From Zanthoxylum bungeanum (lineage: Eukaryota > Streptophyta > Magnoliopsida > Sapindales > Rutaceae), in assembly GCA_019454045.1 (NCBI GenBank), contig SKCR01049625.1, forward strand, positions 62,001 through 126,000: 64,000 bases of DNA, read 5' to 3'. Positions 1 through 9,946 of the stretch are shown in pieces (the stretch's first letter is position 1; each line of letters starts with the position of its first letter). The position numbers and the translations under genes are program-made. Below the pieces are notes generated by a model. That model was not told the DNA's origin, did not search any database, and was given only the letters and a program-made list of their open reading frames with translations.

Positions 1-1
1 T

Positions 2-768
2 GGACTTTTTGGACTGATGAGAACCACAATTGATGCTACGGCTGGAGGAGCTTTAATGGAAAAAGGAGAAGATCAGGCCTGAGACCTAATTGAAGAAATG
101 GCTAACAACAATTCATTGTGGCCAGCAGAAAGGAGCATGATCCAATGAATTGTTGGAATTTATGAAGTTGGAGCTAACATAGCAATGAATGCCAAGCTGG
201 ATCAGATATGCAAATTCATGGAAACTCTTAGCATGCAAAGCAATATTGGATCCTCAAGTTCACCATATGGAGGAGCACCAGAGACAAACCAACATGATGA
301 GATGGTGAATTATGTCAACAATTTCAACAGACAGGGGAACAATCCATATTCCAACACCTACAACCCAGGGTGGGGGAATCATCCTAATTTCTCATGGAGT
401 AAAATTCAAGGCAAAAGAACAATCCACCACCTGGATTCCAACAACAAAATAAAGGCCATGAGTATGAGAAAGAACCAGATATAAAAGAATGGATTACAGA
501 GATGTTTAAAAAGCAACAAGCAACATATGATGCTATGTTTCAAAGCCAATCAGCTTCTATAAAGGCACTGGAAAATCAAATAGGACAACTGGCCAATGCT
601 CAGAGTTACAGACTGCCAGGTAACATTCCTAGCAACACAGAACCAAATTCAAGGAACCTAGGGAATGAGCAATGTCAAGCCATTACTTTGAAAAGCGGTA
701 CTGAAATCAAAAAAGATGTTGGAATCAAGGCATCCATTGAGGAAGTTCCAAAAGAAACAGAGCCATAG
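2..768 (+). pseudogene. Athila-like gag remnant
   Basis: This is the structural (capsid/nucleocapsid) polyprotein region of the retrotransposon. The frame starting at base 2 reads through with stops at TGA 80-82 and TGA 146-148, then is open from 149 to 484. It carries a typical gypsy gag stretch (DATAGGAL, EEMANNN) and the Athila-like tail NPYSNTYNPGW followed by NHPNFSWS. A frameshift lies near 405-500. The next frame (502-768) is Gln/Asn-rich with a predicted coiled segment (IKALENQIGQLAN) and ends at TAG 766-768. No zinc knuckle is visible. The true start is left of the window. Confidence 0.75.
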
Positions 769-851
769 ATGGAGGAAAAAAAACAAAGGAAAATGATCAA
801 GAAAGATTCACTTTATCTCCACATTTTCCACAGCGTCTCTAGAAAAACAAA

Positions 852-1537
852 ATGGACATGCAGTTTGCTCGATTCTTGGAGGACTTCAAAAAGCTGTATA
901 TCAACATTCAATTTGCAGAAGCGTTGGAACAAATGCCCAGTTATGTCAAATTCATGAAAAATATTTTGTCACGAAAGCGGAGATTGGGAGATTACGAGAC
1001 AGTGGCATTGACAGAAGAATGCAACACCATCATTCAGAAGAAACTTCCCCCAAAGTTGAAAGATCCTGGGAGTTTCACCGTCCCATGCACCATAGGAGAA
1101 CATTATGTCGATAAAGCTTTGTGTGATCTAGGTGCTAGTGTTAATTTGATGCCTTTTTGATTTACAGGAAACTTCAGATTGGAGAAGCAATGCCCACCTC
1201 AGTCTCTCTGCAACTTGCTAATAGAACACTCGCATTTCCGAGAGGTGTAGTTGAAGATGTGTTGGTCAAAGTCGACAAGCTCATTCTTCCAGCAGATTTC
1301 ATTATCCTTGACATGGAAGAAGACAAAGATGTACCTATCATCCTCGGGAGACCATTCTTGGCTACTGGTTGAACTGTTATTGATGTACAAAAAGAAGAAC
1401 TAACCATGAAAGTACATGACCAAGAAGTTTCTTTTAATATTTTCAAAGCTATGAAATTACCGAGTGATGAAAAGAAGGAGGGATGTTTTAGAATTGATGT
1501 AGTAGATAGTATCATCCAGGATACTGATACAATGTAA
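852..1537 (+). pseudogene. Athila-like aspartic protease region
   Basis: This is the retropepsin domain that would process the gag-pol polyprotein. The frame from 852 holds a gag-pol linker (DMQFARFLEDFKKLYINI) and then [11 protein letters not shown] near 1124-1155, the Athila version of the D-[ST]-G-A active-site motif. A frameshift at about 1157 moves the reading to the next frame, which continues through [15 protein letters not shown] and [11 protein letters not shown], the usual C-terminal part of gypsy proteases. An in-frame TGA (1370-1372) and TAA (1535-1537) follow. The minus-strand open frames over this segment are shadows. Confidence 0.75.
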
Positions 1538-1592
1538 CTTCCCACGGATAAACTTGAATCTTGCATCACCAACATGACTGACAACGAGTTAG

Positions 1593-3354
1593 ATGATGAA
1601 ATTCTCGAATGTATCAATTATCTTGACAGACCATTTCGCTTCAAATCGACACCACACGTGGAAAGTTTGGAACTACAAAAAAAAAGAGCGAATCATGCCC
1701 TGGATTGAAGAACCACTGCAGCTGGAACTAAAGCTACTTCCGAGCCATCTCAGGTATGTATTTTTAGGAAACTCTTCTGATTTACCTGTGATTATTTCTT
1801 CGTCACTAACATTGGTGCAGGAAGATAAGTTGCTAAGAGTGTTACGAGAACATAAGAAAGCCATTGGATGGACTATAACAAACATTCGAGGCATTAGTCC
1901 ATCAGTTTGCATGCACAAAATTCTGATGAACGATGAGTACAAAGCCACAATGGAGCATCAACAGAGACTAAATCCAATCATAAATGAGGTTGTGAAGAAA
2001 GAAATTATCAAATGGTTGGATGCCGACATCATCTTCCCCATCTCTGACAGCACGTGGGTTAATCCTATGCAATGTGTGACAAAGAAAGGAGGAATAAATG
2101 TAGTCACAAATGAAAAGAACGAGCTGATTCCAACAAGAACAGTGACTGGATGGAGAGTATGCATGGACTATAGGAAGCTGAACAAAGCAACAAGGAAAGA
2201 TCATTTCCCGTTACCATTCATTGATCATATGTTAGACAGACTGGCGGGACATGAGTTCTATTATTTTCTTGATGGATATTCGGGGTACAATTAGATTGCC
2301 ATCGCCCCAGAAGATTAGGAGAAGAGTACTTTTACATGTCCGTACGGTACTTTTACTTTCCGCAGGATGCCATTTGGACTATGTAATGCTCATACTATAT
2401 TTCAACGTTGCATGATGGCCATCTTCTAAGACATGCTGGAACAAAGTATGGAGGTTTTCATGGATGATTTTTCTGTGTTTGGAGACTCGTTTGACCACTA
2501 CTTGCAAAATCTGGAAAATGTATTACAAAGGTGCGAAGATACCAACCTGGTACTCAACTGGGAGAAATGCCACTTTATGATACAGGAAGACATCGTCCTG
2601 GGACATCGGATCTCACAAAAGGGAATCTAGGTAGATAAAGCAAAGATCGAGATAATTGAAAAACTACCTCCACCAACATCTGTAAAAGGGATTCAAAGTT
2701 TTCTCGGACATGTAGGCTTTTATAGGAGAATTATCAAAGACTTCTCCAAGATTGCTAAACCTCTAAGAAACCTTCTGGAGAAAGATGTGCCTTTCAACTT
2801 CACCAAAGATGCCACAGAGCTTTTTAGATCTTGAAACAAAAGGTGGTCTCTGCCCCCATCATAGTAGCACCAGATTGGACCGTTCCATTTGAGGTGATAT
2901 GTGATGCTAGTGATTTTGCTGTAGGAGCAGGTTTGGGACAACGCAAAGTAAAAATTTTCCATACCATTTACTACGCCAGCAGAATTCTGAATGAAGCTCA
3001 ACTCAACTACACAACCACTAAAAATGAGTTACTTGAAGTTGTGTTTGCTTTTGATAAATTCCGCTCCTATCTGCTGGGTCCCAAAGTAGTGGTCTACATA
3101 GATCATTCAGCATTCAAATATCTGATCGCGAAGAAAGATGCTAAGCCCAGATTGATCCGTTGGGTGCTTCTACTGTAAGAATTTGATGTGGAGATCAGAG
3201 ACATGAAAAGGACAGAAAACTAAGTGGCAGATCACTTATCGATGCTCGAGAATGGAGAAACAGTTGGCAATGAACTGACAATCAAAGAAAATTTCCCAGA
3301 TGAACAGTTGTTTGCCATGAAATGGCAGGATGTCCCTTGGTATGCTGACTATTA
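1593..3354 (+). pseudogene. Athila-like reverse transcriptase and RNase H
   Basis: RT fingers/palm motifs run in order: WVNPMQCVTKKGG, WRVCMDYRKLNKATRKDHFP, FIDHMLDRLAG, FLDGYSGYN, RRMPFGLCNA and the catalytic box VFMDDFSVFG, then the thumb and connection (FLGHVGFYRRIIKDF). RNase H follows from about 2880 with [18 protein letters not shown] and [20 protein letters not shown], so the first Asp and the Glu of the active site are present. In-frame stops lie at 2292-2294 (just after GYN), about 2318, about 2427 and 2628-2630. There is a frameshift near 2830 and a stop at 3176-3178, so no functional enzyme can be made. Confidence 0.85.
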
Positions 3355-3611
3355 GACTACATAGTATCGGGAAAATGGTCGTTGGAATGGACACATCAGC
3401 AACGGAAGAAGTTCTTCAAAAAAGGCAAGCACTAAGTCTGGGATGAGCCATACTTGTTCAAACACTGTGCTGATCAATTACTGAGACGTTGTGTTCCAAA
3501 GGAGGAGGTCAATAGTGTCCTGCAGCATTGTCATTCATCACCATACGGCGGACACTTCAGCGGGAATAAAACTGCAGCGAAAGTCCTACAATCAGGTTTT
3601 TTCTGGACCAC
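3355..3611 (+). pseudogene. integrase N-terminal zinc domain, left half (split)
   Basis: The readable segment starts near 3454. It carries the two His of the integrase HHCC zinc-binding domain in LQHCHSSPYGGHFSGNKTAA. The reading stops at a Trp codon followed by ACCAC, where a solo LTR begins at 3612. The matching CxxC half (KCDGCQRTG) resumes at 7352 in the same sense, so one integrase domain has been cut by an insertion. Confidence 0.8.
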
Positions 3612-3899
3612 TGTAGGCATTGAATTTTTGCATGTGAGTCCCTATGATGAGTCTCATTTGGAGGCACTACCTTTTTTAGTCGAGGAAGTTGCGGGAAACG
3701 GTTGTCGGAAGGGAATCGGCATTTCGTTAAATTTTATCCGCATGTTTAGCTCCAAGCTCGCTAGATGGACCTCCGTTTTAAAGCACCTTTGGCCTAAAAA
3801 AACCCAGAACCATTTAACCTTGGCCCAAACCCACTCACCAAACCAACACAACACCTGGCCCACCACACTTGGCCCACACGCCAAAGGCCCTCAAAATAC

Positions 3900-5140
3900 A
3901 ACCCAATTGAATTAATTATTAATTAAATAATATACCAAACTAAATAAAATATTAAAACATATACCAAATTAAATTAAATATTAATTAAGTCATATACCAA
4001 ATATAAAAAAAACATGAAATATAATCATACCAAGTTAAAATCAATCAATCATATATTATTCCTAACTTAAAATATTGTGTGCCTAATCAACACAAACTAA
4101 ATATACTAACTTCCTAATCAAGCCTAAATTTGTCCCCCCCTCAATCTTGTATTTACCTTACATGACACTAAATCATATCCCTTTTTAATTAATCAAATCC
4201 CCATTCAATACACAATCTCTTTTTCCTTTTTAAATCCATGCAAACCCTAATCCTCCTACCCTCCCACTATAAAAATGGGACAAATCTAACCCTATGGATC
4301 TCTCTCTCTCTCACACGGCAACACAATAAAAAATACAAACCCTAATCACACACTCTCTCTCGTCCATCCTCTCATTTCTCTCTCGCCCAAGCCTTCCACT
4401 CATAACAGCCACATGGCCTACGCAACAACAAGCCACTAGCCCTCACGCACGTAACCCTAGCCTCCACTTACGCACCTCTTGACCACGTTGAAGCCATCAC
4501 CAAACACAAGTCAAGCGGCAACCCACACACCCTAGCAAACTAACCCTAGCAGCCTCTCAACACACGAACCATAGCAGCACTCACCATCACTCAATGCCCT
4601 TACAAGCCACGACATTAACAGATCCACTAAACCAAATCAGCCAAACCGAACAAAGCAACACTGACTAAGCCACCTCCAAAGCCTTCACCTCACTGCCATA
4701 AACCCTGCATGCATAAAACATCCACAAATCTGCCTCACACAAGTCCCTTCACTGCCGCACATTACACCTCTATTCTGTCCAGTTTTGCCTCAACTTAAAC
4801 CCCCAAAATAGTCCATAAAACACCCCAAAACTGCACTAAAAAACTGCACAAAACCCCCCTAAAAAATCACCAAAAACAGCAGCCCCTAGCCTCCAAAAAT
4901 CGCCAAAACATTGAACAAATACAACCAAAATAGTAACCAGAAACTGCAGTCCAAAATAGCAGGAAACGGAGTGAAAACAGGGACCAAAATAGTGAAACAG
5001 CGAGCTAAGACGTTAATCCAGTGAACCAGAAAAGTTGAGGAGCTTTAACCCTTCCGATCTCCGTGAAACGCAAGTCCGAAAGTCGACAAAAAAGGTTAGA
5101 CCTGAGGGTATTTTTCACATCCGTTTTCAGTTGTATTTTT
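3900..5140 (+). other. non-coding U3/R part of the solo LTR
   Basis: No gene. 3905-4260 is AT-rich. 4268-4276 is a TATA-box-like site, followed by CT/CA-rich sequence up to about 4720. 4730-5060 is rich in AAAATAG and AAAACTGCA words. This suits an LTR promoter and 5' leader; I see no coding signal. Confidence 0.5.
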
Positions 5141-5461
5141 ATTATTTATTGAGTTTCGTTTGCATGATTATTATGGAGTGATGCATGTTGTGGCCTTTGA
5201 ATAGATAAAAAAATGCATGTATTATAAAATGATGTATGTTGTGGCCCTTGAATAAAAATGAAAAGTGTGTCACCTCTCGTGGTATATAGGATGGAAACTC
5301 GGACATAAATTTCATAGCCGATTCCGAATGGACGGTAGTATGATCTGTACTCGGGATACAACTCCACGTACCATTTGAGTAAACGGCGCATATTTCGTTT
5401 TATGTTGTTTTGATTTGTTTATTATTCGCTACTTGATTTCTGCATGTTATTTGTTTATGTA

Positions 5462-6515
5462 ATGATGTGATCGAGCGCATGGGCTTAGTAAGTTGGATTA
5501 AAGGTCCCCTATTTTGAAGGGTTAAAATCCTTTACCACGATGCTTTGCCGCGCCGATTGATGTATATTCGGTTGAATGTAAGATGCATTCAATCGGGTAT
5601 ACGAAGCCAATATTATTGTCTTTATTTTTATATGCATGATGTGATCGAGCGCATGGGCTTAGTAAGTTGGATTAAAGGTCCTATATTTTGAGGGGTTAAA
5701 ATACTTTATCACGATGCTTTGCCGCGCCGATTGATGTATATTCGGTTGAATGTAAGATGTGTTCAATCGGGTATACAAATCCAATATTATTGTTTCTTTT
5801 ATTTCTTATATGCATTGTGAGATAAAGCGCATGGGCTTAGTAAGTTGGATTAAAGGTCCTCTATTTTGAGGGGTTAAAATCCTTTACCACGATGCTTTGC
5901 CGCGCTGATGAGTGATAAATGTATCACTATTTCCCACTCATTTAACTTAATATTTTGTATAGTTTCTTGCGTTTTGTGAATATTTTGATGTGTTTTGTGT
6001 TATTTTGTAGATAAATAAAGTTTCAGGACATTCTGGAGGTGATTTGGAGCAAAACTGTGAAATTTGGTGAAATTTGGCAAAAATGGTATTTTGGTAATTT
6101 TGGGCATCCCGACACGGTATTTTGGTAATTTTGGGTATTCCGACACCAAAATAAAGTTTCAAGACATTCTGGAGGTGATTTGGAGCAAAACTGTGAAATT
6201 TGGCGAAAATGGTATTTTGGTAATTTTGGACATCCCGACACCGAGGGTATTTTGGTAATTGCACCACCATGCCACATGTCAAAAATTCAACGAGCCGTCT
6301 TTTATACGTGTGTGTTTACGCCGGTCACGCGCCGGTTGATGTATATTCGGTTGGATGTAAGATGTGTTCAATCGGATACACGAAGTCCGATATCATTGTC
6401 TTTACTTCTTTATATATGTATTGTGTTGTTTGTGCATGGGCTTAGTAAGTGCGATTAAAGGTCCTCTATTTTTAGAGGTTAAAATCCTTTACCACGATGC
6501 TTTGCCGCGCTTTTA
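5462..6515 (+). repeat. tandem repeat of about 175-180 bp within the solo LTR
   Basis: Successive units share GCATGGGCTTAGTAAGTTGG, the box CCTTTACCACGATGCTTTGC and TTGATGTATATTCGGTTG. Units begin near 5467, 5645 and 5826. A further unit split by the 422-bp insert resumes at 6332, and a last partial unit runs 6435-6515. The period is about 178 bp. The copies are similar but not identical, so this is an LTR-internal minisatellite rather than a young array. Confidence 0.8.
5906..6327 (+). mobile_element. 422-bp solo LTR nested in the tandem repeat
   Basis: The insert begins TGATGAGTGATAAATG, ends CGCCGGTCA, and is flanked by a perfect 5-bp duplication CGCGC (5901-5905 and 6328-6332). Removing it restores a normal 178-bp unit. 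Its first 110 bases resemble the start of the Athila-like LTR at 11254 (the TTAATATTTTGTA and GTGTTATTTTGTAGATAAAT words). It holds two near-identical direct copies of about 110 bp (about 6020-6130 and 6156-6262) starting AAAGTTTCA(G/A)GACATTCTGG. With TG...CA ends and no interior, it is best read as a short solo LTR or a deleted TRIM-like element. Confidence 0.8.
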
Positions 6516-6589
6516 GCCCGCTATTATTTATTAGATGTCATCTATTCATTCGTTCATGTATGTGTCATGTTGTTTACTGCATTTTGGAG

Positions 6590-6765
6590 GTCGCTGCTGT
6601 GACCCCGTTCGAACTCGTTTCAGAACGCCACACGAATGCATGTTTTCTGTCTGGTCCCGTTCGAACGCGTTATCAAACACTATACAAATGCGAACCTTCT
6701 GTTTACCATTCGAACGCGTATACGAACGCCGCACGAATGCCTACGGTAAACAGGTCCTCCTGCAT
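6590..6765 (+). repeat. short diverged repeats rich in TTCGAACGCG
   Basis: Three diverged units of about 60 bp contain GTTCGAAC(G/T)CG, followed by CACACGAATGC or TACAAATGCG and a CTGTTTACC/CTGTCTGGTCCC spacer. They lie inside the solo LTR. The overlapping open frames are not supported as genes. Confidence 0.5.
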
Positions 6766-7351
6766 CACATCACGACATGTCTATCTTAACATATAGTTAT
6801 CTCTTTTTACCTTATGCATTTGTATTACCTCTTTAGTTATCTATTTCTATTTTGCGCTTAAGTGTCTTTCTTTAATATGTATGCTTATATGAATGCTATG
6901 TGTTTGCGCTTCTGTGCCTACCAATGTGAAATTGTATGTCTTCCGTATGTCAATTTATCTTTATGCATGAATTCAGACATAGATTATATACAAATAGGTT
7001 GTATGCAAGCATGAAAATGCGTTATATGTAAACTTAGATATGAGCTTTGTAGCTATGCATGCAAACTTAGAAGTGACTTATCCTTGGAAATATGTTGCTT
7101 AGGCTTGGTTAGATTATTGCACAAATCATGTTATTACAAGTGGCATAAGTAAGGGACCATTCTGAACCCAACGGTTTGAGGTTTTCCCTTGTGAGGGGTG
7201 AGTGCGGCCTTAAATCCCATTTTCCCGGTTCACACCGGGTGGCGACTCCATCATTCTCCGGTTTAGTCCCCCGCGGGCTACTCCGTACTCCCAACCGGGC
7301 CGCGAGCCCGGGACAACATGCGTCGCCCAGTTCCTGTGTCCCACACCCACT

Positions 7352-8330
7352 CTATTTAAAGATGCTTACTTATTTGCTCTTAAATGTGACGGGTGCCAGA
7401 GAACGGGAAATATTATGAGGAGAAATGAAGGACCTCTGCAAAACATTCTGGAAGTGGAGATATTTGATGTATGGGGGATTGATTTTATGGGACCCTTTGT
7501 TCCAACATTCGGAAATATGTACATACTAGTTGTAGTTGACTATGTCTCCAAATGGATTGAAGCAATAACACTGCCATCAAATGATTCAAAAGTGGTGATA
7601 AAATTCCTTAAAAAGAATATTTTCACTCGCTTCGGAACACCTCGGGCGATTATCAGTTATGGAGGCTCACATTTCTGCAACATATACTTCGATGCACTCC
7701 TATACAAATATGGAGTCACTCATAAAGTTACCACTGCTTACCATCCACAGTCAAATGGACAAGTTGAAGTTTCAAATATGGAGATCAAAATAATCATGGA
7801 GAGAACTATTGAATCAACAAGGAAGGACTGGTCTGAAATACTGGATGATGCATTATAGGCCTATAGGACAGCTTACAAAACACTCATTGGTATGTCCCTA
7901 TATCGAATGGTGTTTGAGAAAGCGTGCCATCTGCTAGTGGAGCTTGAACACAAATCGTACTAGACACTGAAGTAGTTAAATCTTGATCTACAAGCAACAG
8001 GATAAAAATGGCTCCACCAACTCAGCGAATTGGAGGAATTTCACTTACATGCTTATGAGAATGCCAAACTATACAAAGAAAAGATGAAGAAATAGAATGA
8101 TAAAAAAAATAGTGCGCAGACAACTTGAGCCAGGGCAGCAGTTGTTGTTATACAATTCACGGTTGAAACTTTTCCCTGGAAAGCTAAAATCAAAGTGGTT
8201 AGGTCCATTTGTGATTACTTAGGTGTTACCCTACGGAGTTATTGAGATATACAACCCCAAATCCAACAATACATTCAGGGTTAACAGCCAGCGTGTCAAG
8301 CACTACTGGGGAGAATCATTTGAGCGACAA
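7352..8330 (+). pseudogene. integrase, right half, with C-terminal domain
   Basis: This continues the integrase after the nested LTR: the zinc-domain cysteines (KCDGCQRTG), the catalytic core from [17 protein letters not shown] (first Asp present), then [12 protein letters not shown] with the Glu. The second catalytic Asp is lost: the segment normally reading SDGG reads SYGG (about 7656-7667). A stop at 7856-7858 is followed by decayed C-terminal sequence that still shows AYRTAYKT, the GPF(V) box near 8205, YGVIEI-like sequence and NSQRVKHYWGE near 8284-8314. Multiple stops are present. Confidence 0.8.
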
Positions 8331-8503
8331 AAAGAAAGTGTCACACTTTCAGATCCAGCCTAACGTTCGGGCAGTCATGTCTAGCTGACGATGTTAAACT
8401 TAGCGCTAGCTGGGAGGCAACCCATGTAATTTATGTATATATTCAGACTCGGTGTGTTTTATTTTTGTGTGTTTAATTTATGTAGGTAAAGTCACATTTC
8501 AGG

Positions 8504-9070
8504 ATGGAAGAAGTTCTTTCAAATCTTCACAAGCAATTTCATTCTCTCCCTCAAAACTCTCTGATGAAAGTCTACAAAGCTCGCTTGGAACGAATAAGAC
8601 TTCTAATGATCAAAGGTATTCCTACTGACATTCATTGGATTATTGAAGCACGGGTCCGATTGGCAGGTGAGTCCTTTGACTTTTTGTGTCATATCTACCT
8701 GGTTTAGGAAGAATCACCTATGCTCAAAAGAGAAGAGCTAAAAGAATGGGTGTTTGCTATAAATGTGCACGCATGACATGCGATACTCGTTGTCATTCTT
8801 TAGGAATGGTGTCTGATAACCGTGAAGATAAAATTAAATTCATTAAGGATGGCTTGAGTAAGGAGTCTTTGGATAACATATCATTGACTCTTGAGATGCA
8901 TTCCAGTGGATATATGCATCACGCCATTCACATGTTATATACATAATTTCGAAAAGAAAGATAACATTTCAGTCTCGGGAATGTGACTCTAAAAGACCCT
9001 ATTTATAAGAAAATTGGATGGGAAGCTTGTCCCTGATGCATAGACGTCATTCAAGCCATTACTTCATGTA
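8504..9070 (+). pseudogene. accessory ORF with Arg-rich/Cys cluster, between pol and LOG
   Basis: An ORF follows a leader after the end of pol. The first frame (8504-8707) gives an amphipathic, Leu/Arg-rich region beginning MEEVLSNLHKQFHSL. The second frame (about 8708-8946) gives YAQKRRAKRMGVCYKC followed within 20 residues by two more Cys. The frames differ. A 41-bp segment (8667-8707) with GTGAGT...TTTAG ends separates them, too short for a normal plant intron, so it may be an indel. Coding-like sequence persists to about 9070 with a CPxC-like box. The basic-then-CxxC...CxxxC layout recalls the small cysteine-rich nucleic-acid-binding proteins of carlavirus-type plant viruses; this is motif-level inference only. 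A retrotransposon accessory protein or captured host sequence are alternatives. Confidence 0.45.
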
Positions 9071-9310
9071 AATATTATTTTCTCTTTGTATTTAACTAAT
9101 AATCGTGATTTGTTTTGTTATTTTCCTTTATTTTCGTCGACAGGATCCATACTTTTTGACTTTCATGATATATTTTACTGTTTAGCTAATAATTGTCATT
9201 TGGCAGGTACTAGTGCTATTATTACTCATCCTTTTTCAGGTTCTATAAATTGAGCTCATCATTGCACTCTTGAAGGCATCCAGACTTGAGAAAAAAAAAT
9301 ACATAAAAAA

Positions 9311-9946
9311 ATGGAAGCAACTTCAAGAAGACGACTTGTAAACATCTGTGTGTTTTGTGGTACTAGTGTTGGTTCTAAGCCAGAGTTTGTTGAGGCAGCA
9401 CATGAATTGGGTAGAGTCATAACTGAAAGGAATATGCACTTAGTATATGGAGGTGGCAATCTTGGATTAATGGGGATTGTTTCAAGGGCTGTACAGGTAG
9501 GAGGTAGTCAAGTTCTGTGAATCATCCCAAAACCCTTGGCAGAGGCAAATCTTATAGGACCATCAAACAGAGAGGAACTTATCGTACCTGGTGTGTCTGA
9601 ACGGCTTGTTGATGATTTTATTGCTTTGCCAGGTGGATTGGGCACGATGGAGGAAATTTTTACAGTACTATCTTGGGCGAACTTGAACATACACCAGAAA
9701 CCGATTAGACTATTTAATGCTGATGGATTTTATGATTTTCTTTGTGTATTTCTTGATGATGCCCGAAGAAATGGATTCGTGTCAAAACCTATAAAAGAAA
9801 TCATCTTAACTGCCAGGACTGCCCATGATTTAATTGACCAAATCTTAGCATTTGAACCAAAAATTGACCCTATCCTTTCCAAGATTAATTGGTCTGATAA
9901 TGATCGTGGTAAAAAGCATCGGATAAATCTGGATCTTAACCCTTAA
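9311..9946 (+). pseudogene. captured LOG-family cytokinin phosphoribohydrolase, intronless
   Basis: LOG enzymes release active cytokinin bases from cytokinin riboside 5'-monophosphates in the cytosol. The frame from ATG 9311 shows the Rossmann-type N-terminus (NICVFCGTSVGSKPEF), the glycine loop (VYGGGNLGLMG, about 9440-9472), the LOG hallmark LPGGLGTMEE (9626-9655), then SWANLNIHQKP and GFYDFL. The length is about 212 codons, the usual size. A TGA (9518-9520) interrupts the frame at a position that is normally Gly. A few residues appear missing between SERLVDD and FIALPGG, relative to my recall of the family. Plant LOG genes normally have several introns; none is seen, suggesting capture of a processed transcript. 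It lies between pol and the 3' LTR, in the element's sense. Confidence 0.85.

Larger units (their letters stand above)
3612..7345 (+). mobile_element. 3.7 kb solo LTR (probably Tat/Ogre-like) inside the integrase
   Basis: The insert starts TGTAGGCATTG and ends GTGTCCCACA. It interrupts the integrase exactly, and the coding sense resumes at 7352. The flanks are ACCAC (3607-3611) and CCCAC (7346-7350): a 5-bp TSD with one mismatch, or a perfect 4-bp CCAC. No internal domain, primer site or polypurine tract is present, so this is an LTR left by LTR-LTR recombination. A promoter-like TATAAAAAT (4268-4276) precedes a CT-rich tract (4297-4390). The GC-rich right end (GGGTGGCGACTCC, 7218-7230) recalls large Tat/Ogre LTRs; that family name is inferred. 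A reversed fragment of the same family lies at 26636-26992. Confidence 0.7.

Noticed and set aside
5467..6515. CRISPR-like or centromeric satellite array
   Set aside because: The 178-bp period fits plant satellites, but there are only about four diverged units, and they lie inside an LTR in a plant nuclear sequence.
6497..6796. 99-codon ORF in the solo LTR
   Set aside because: Falls on the TTCGAACGCG repeats; overlapping frames on both strands are equally open.
8667..8707. 41-bp intron with GTGAGT...TTTAG ends in the accessory ORF
   Set aside because: Removing it would align the frames, but 41 bp is below the usual minimum for plant introns, so an indel is as likely.
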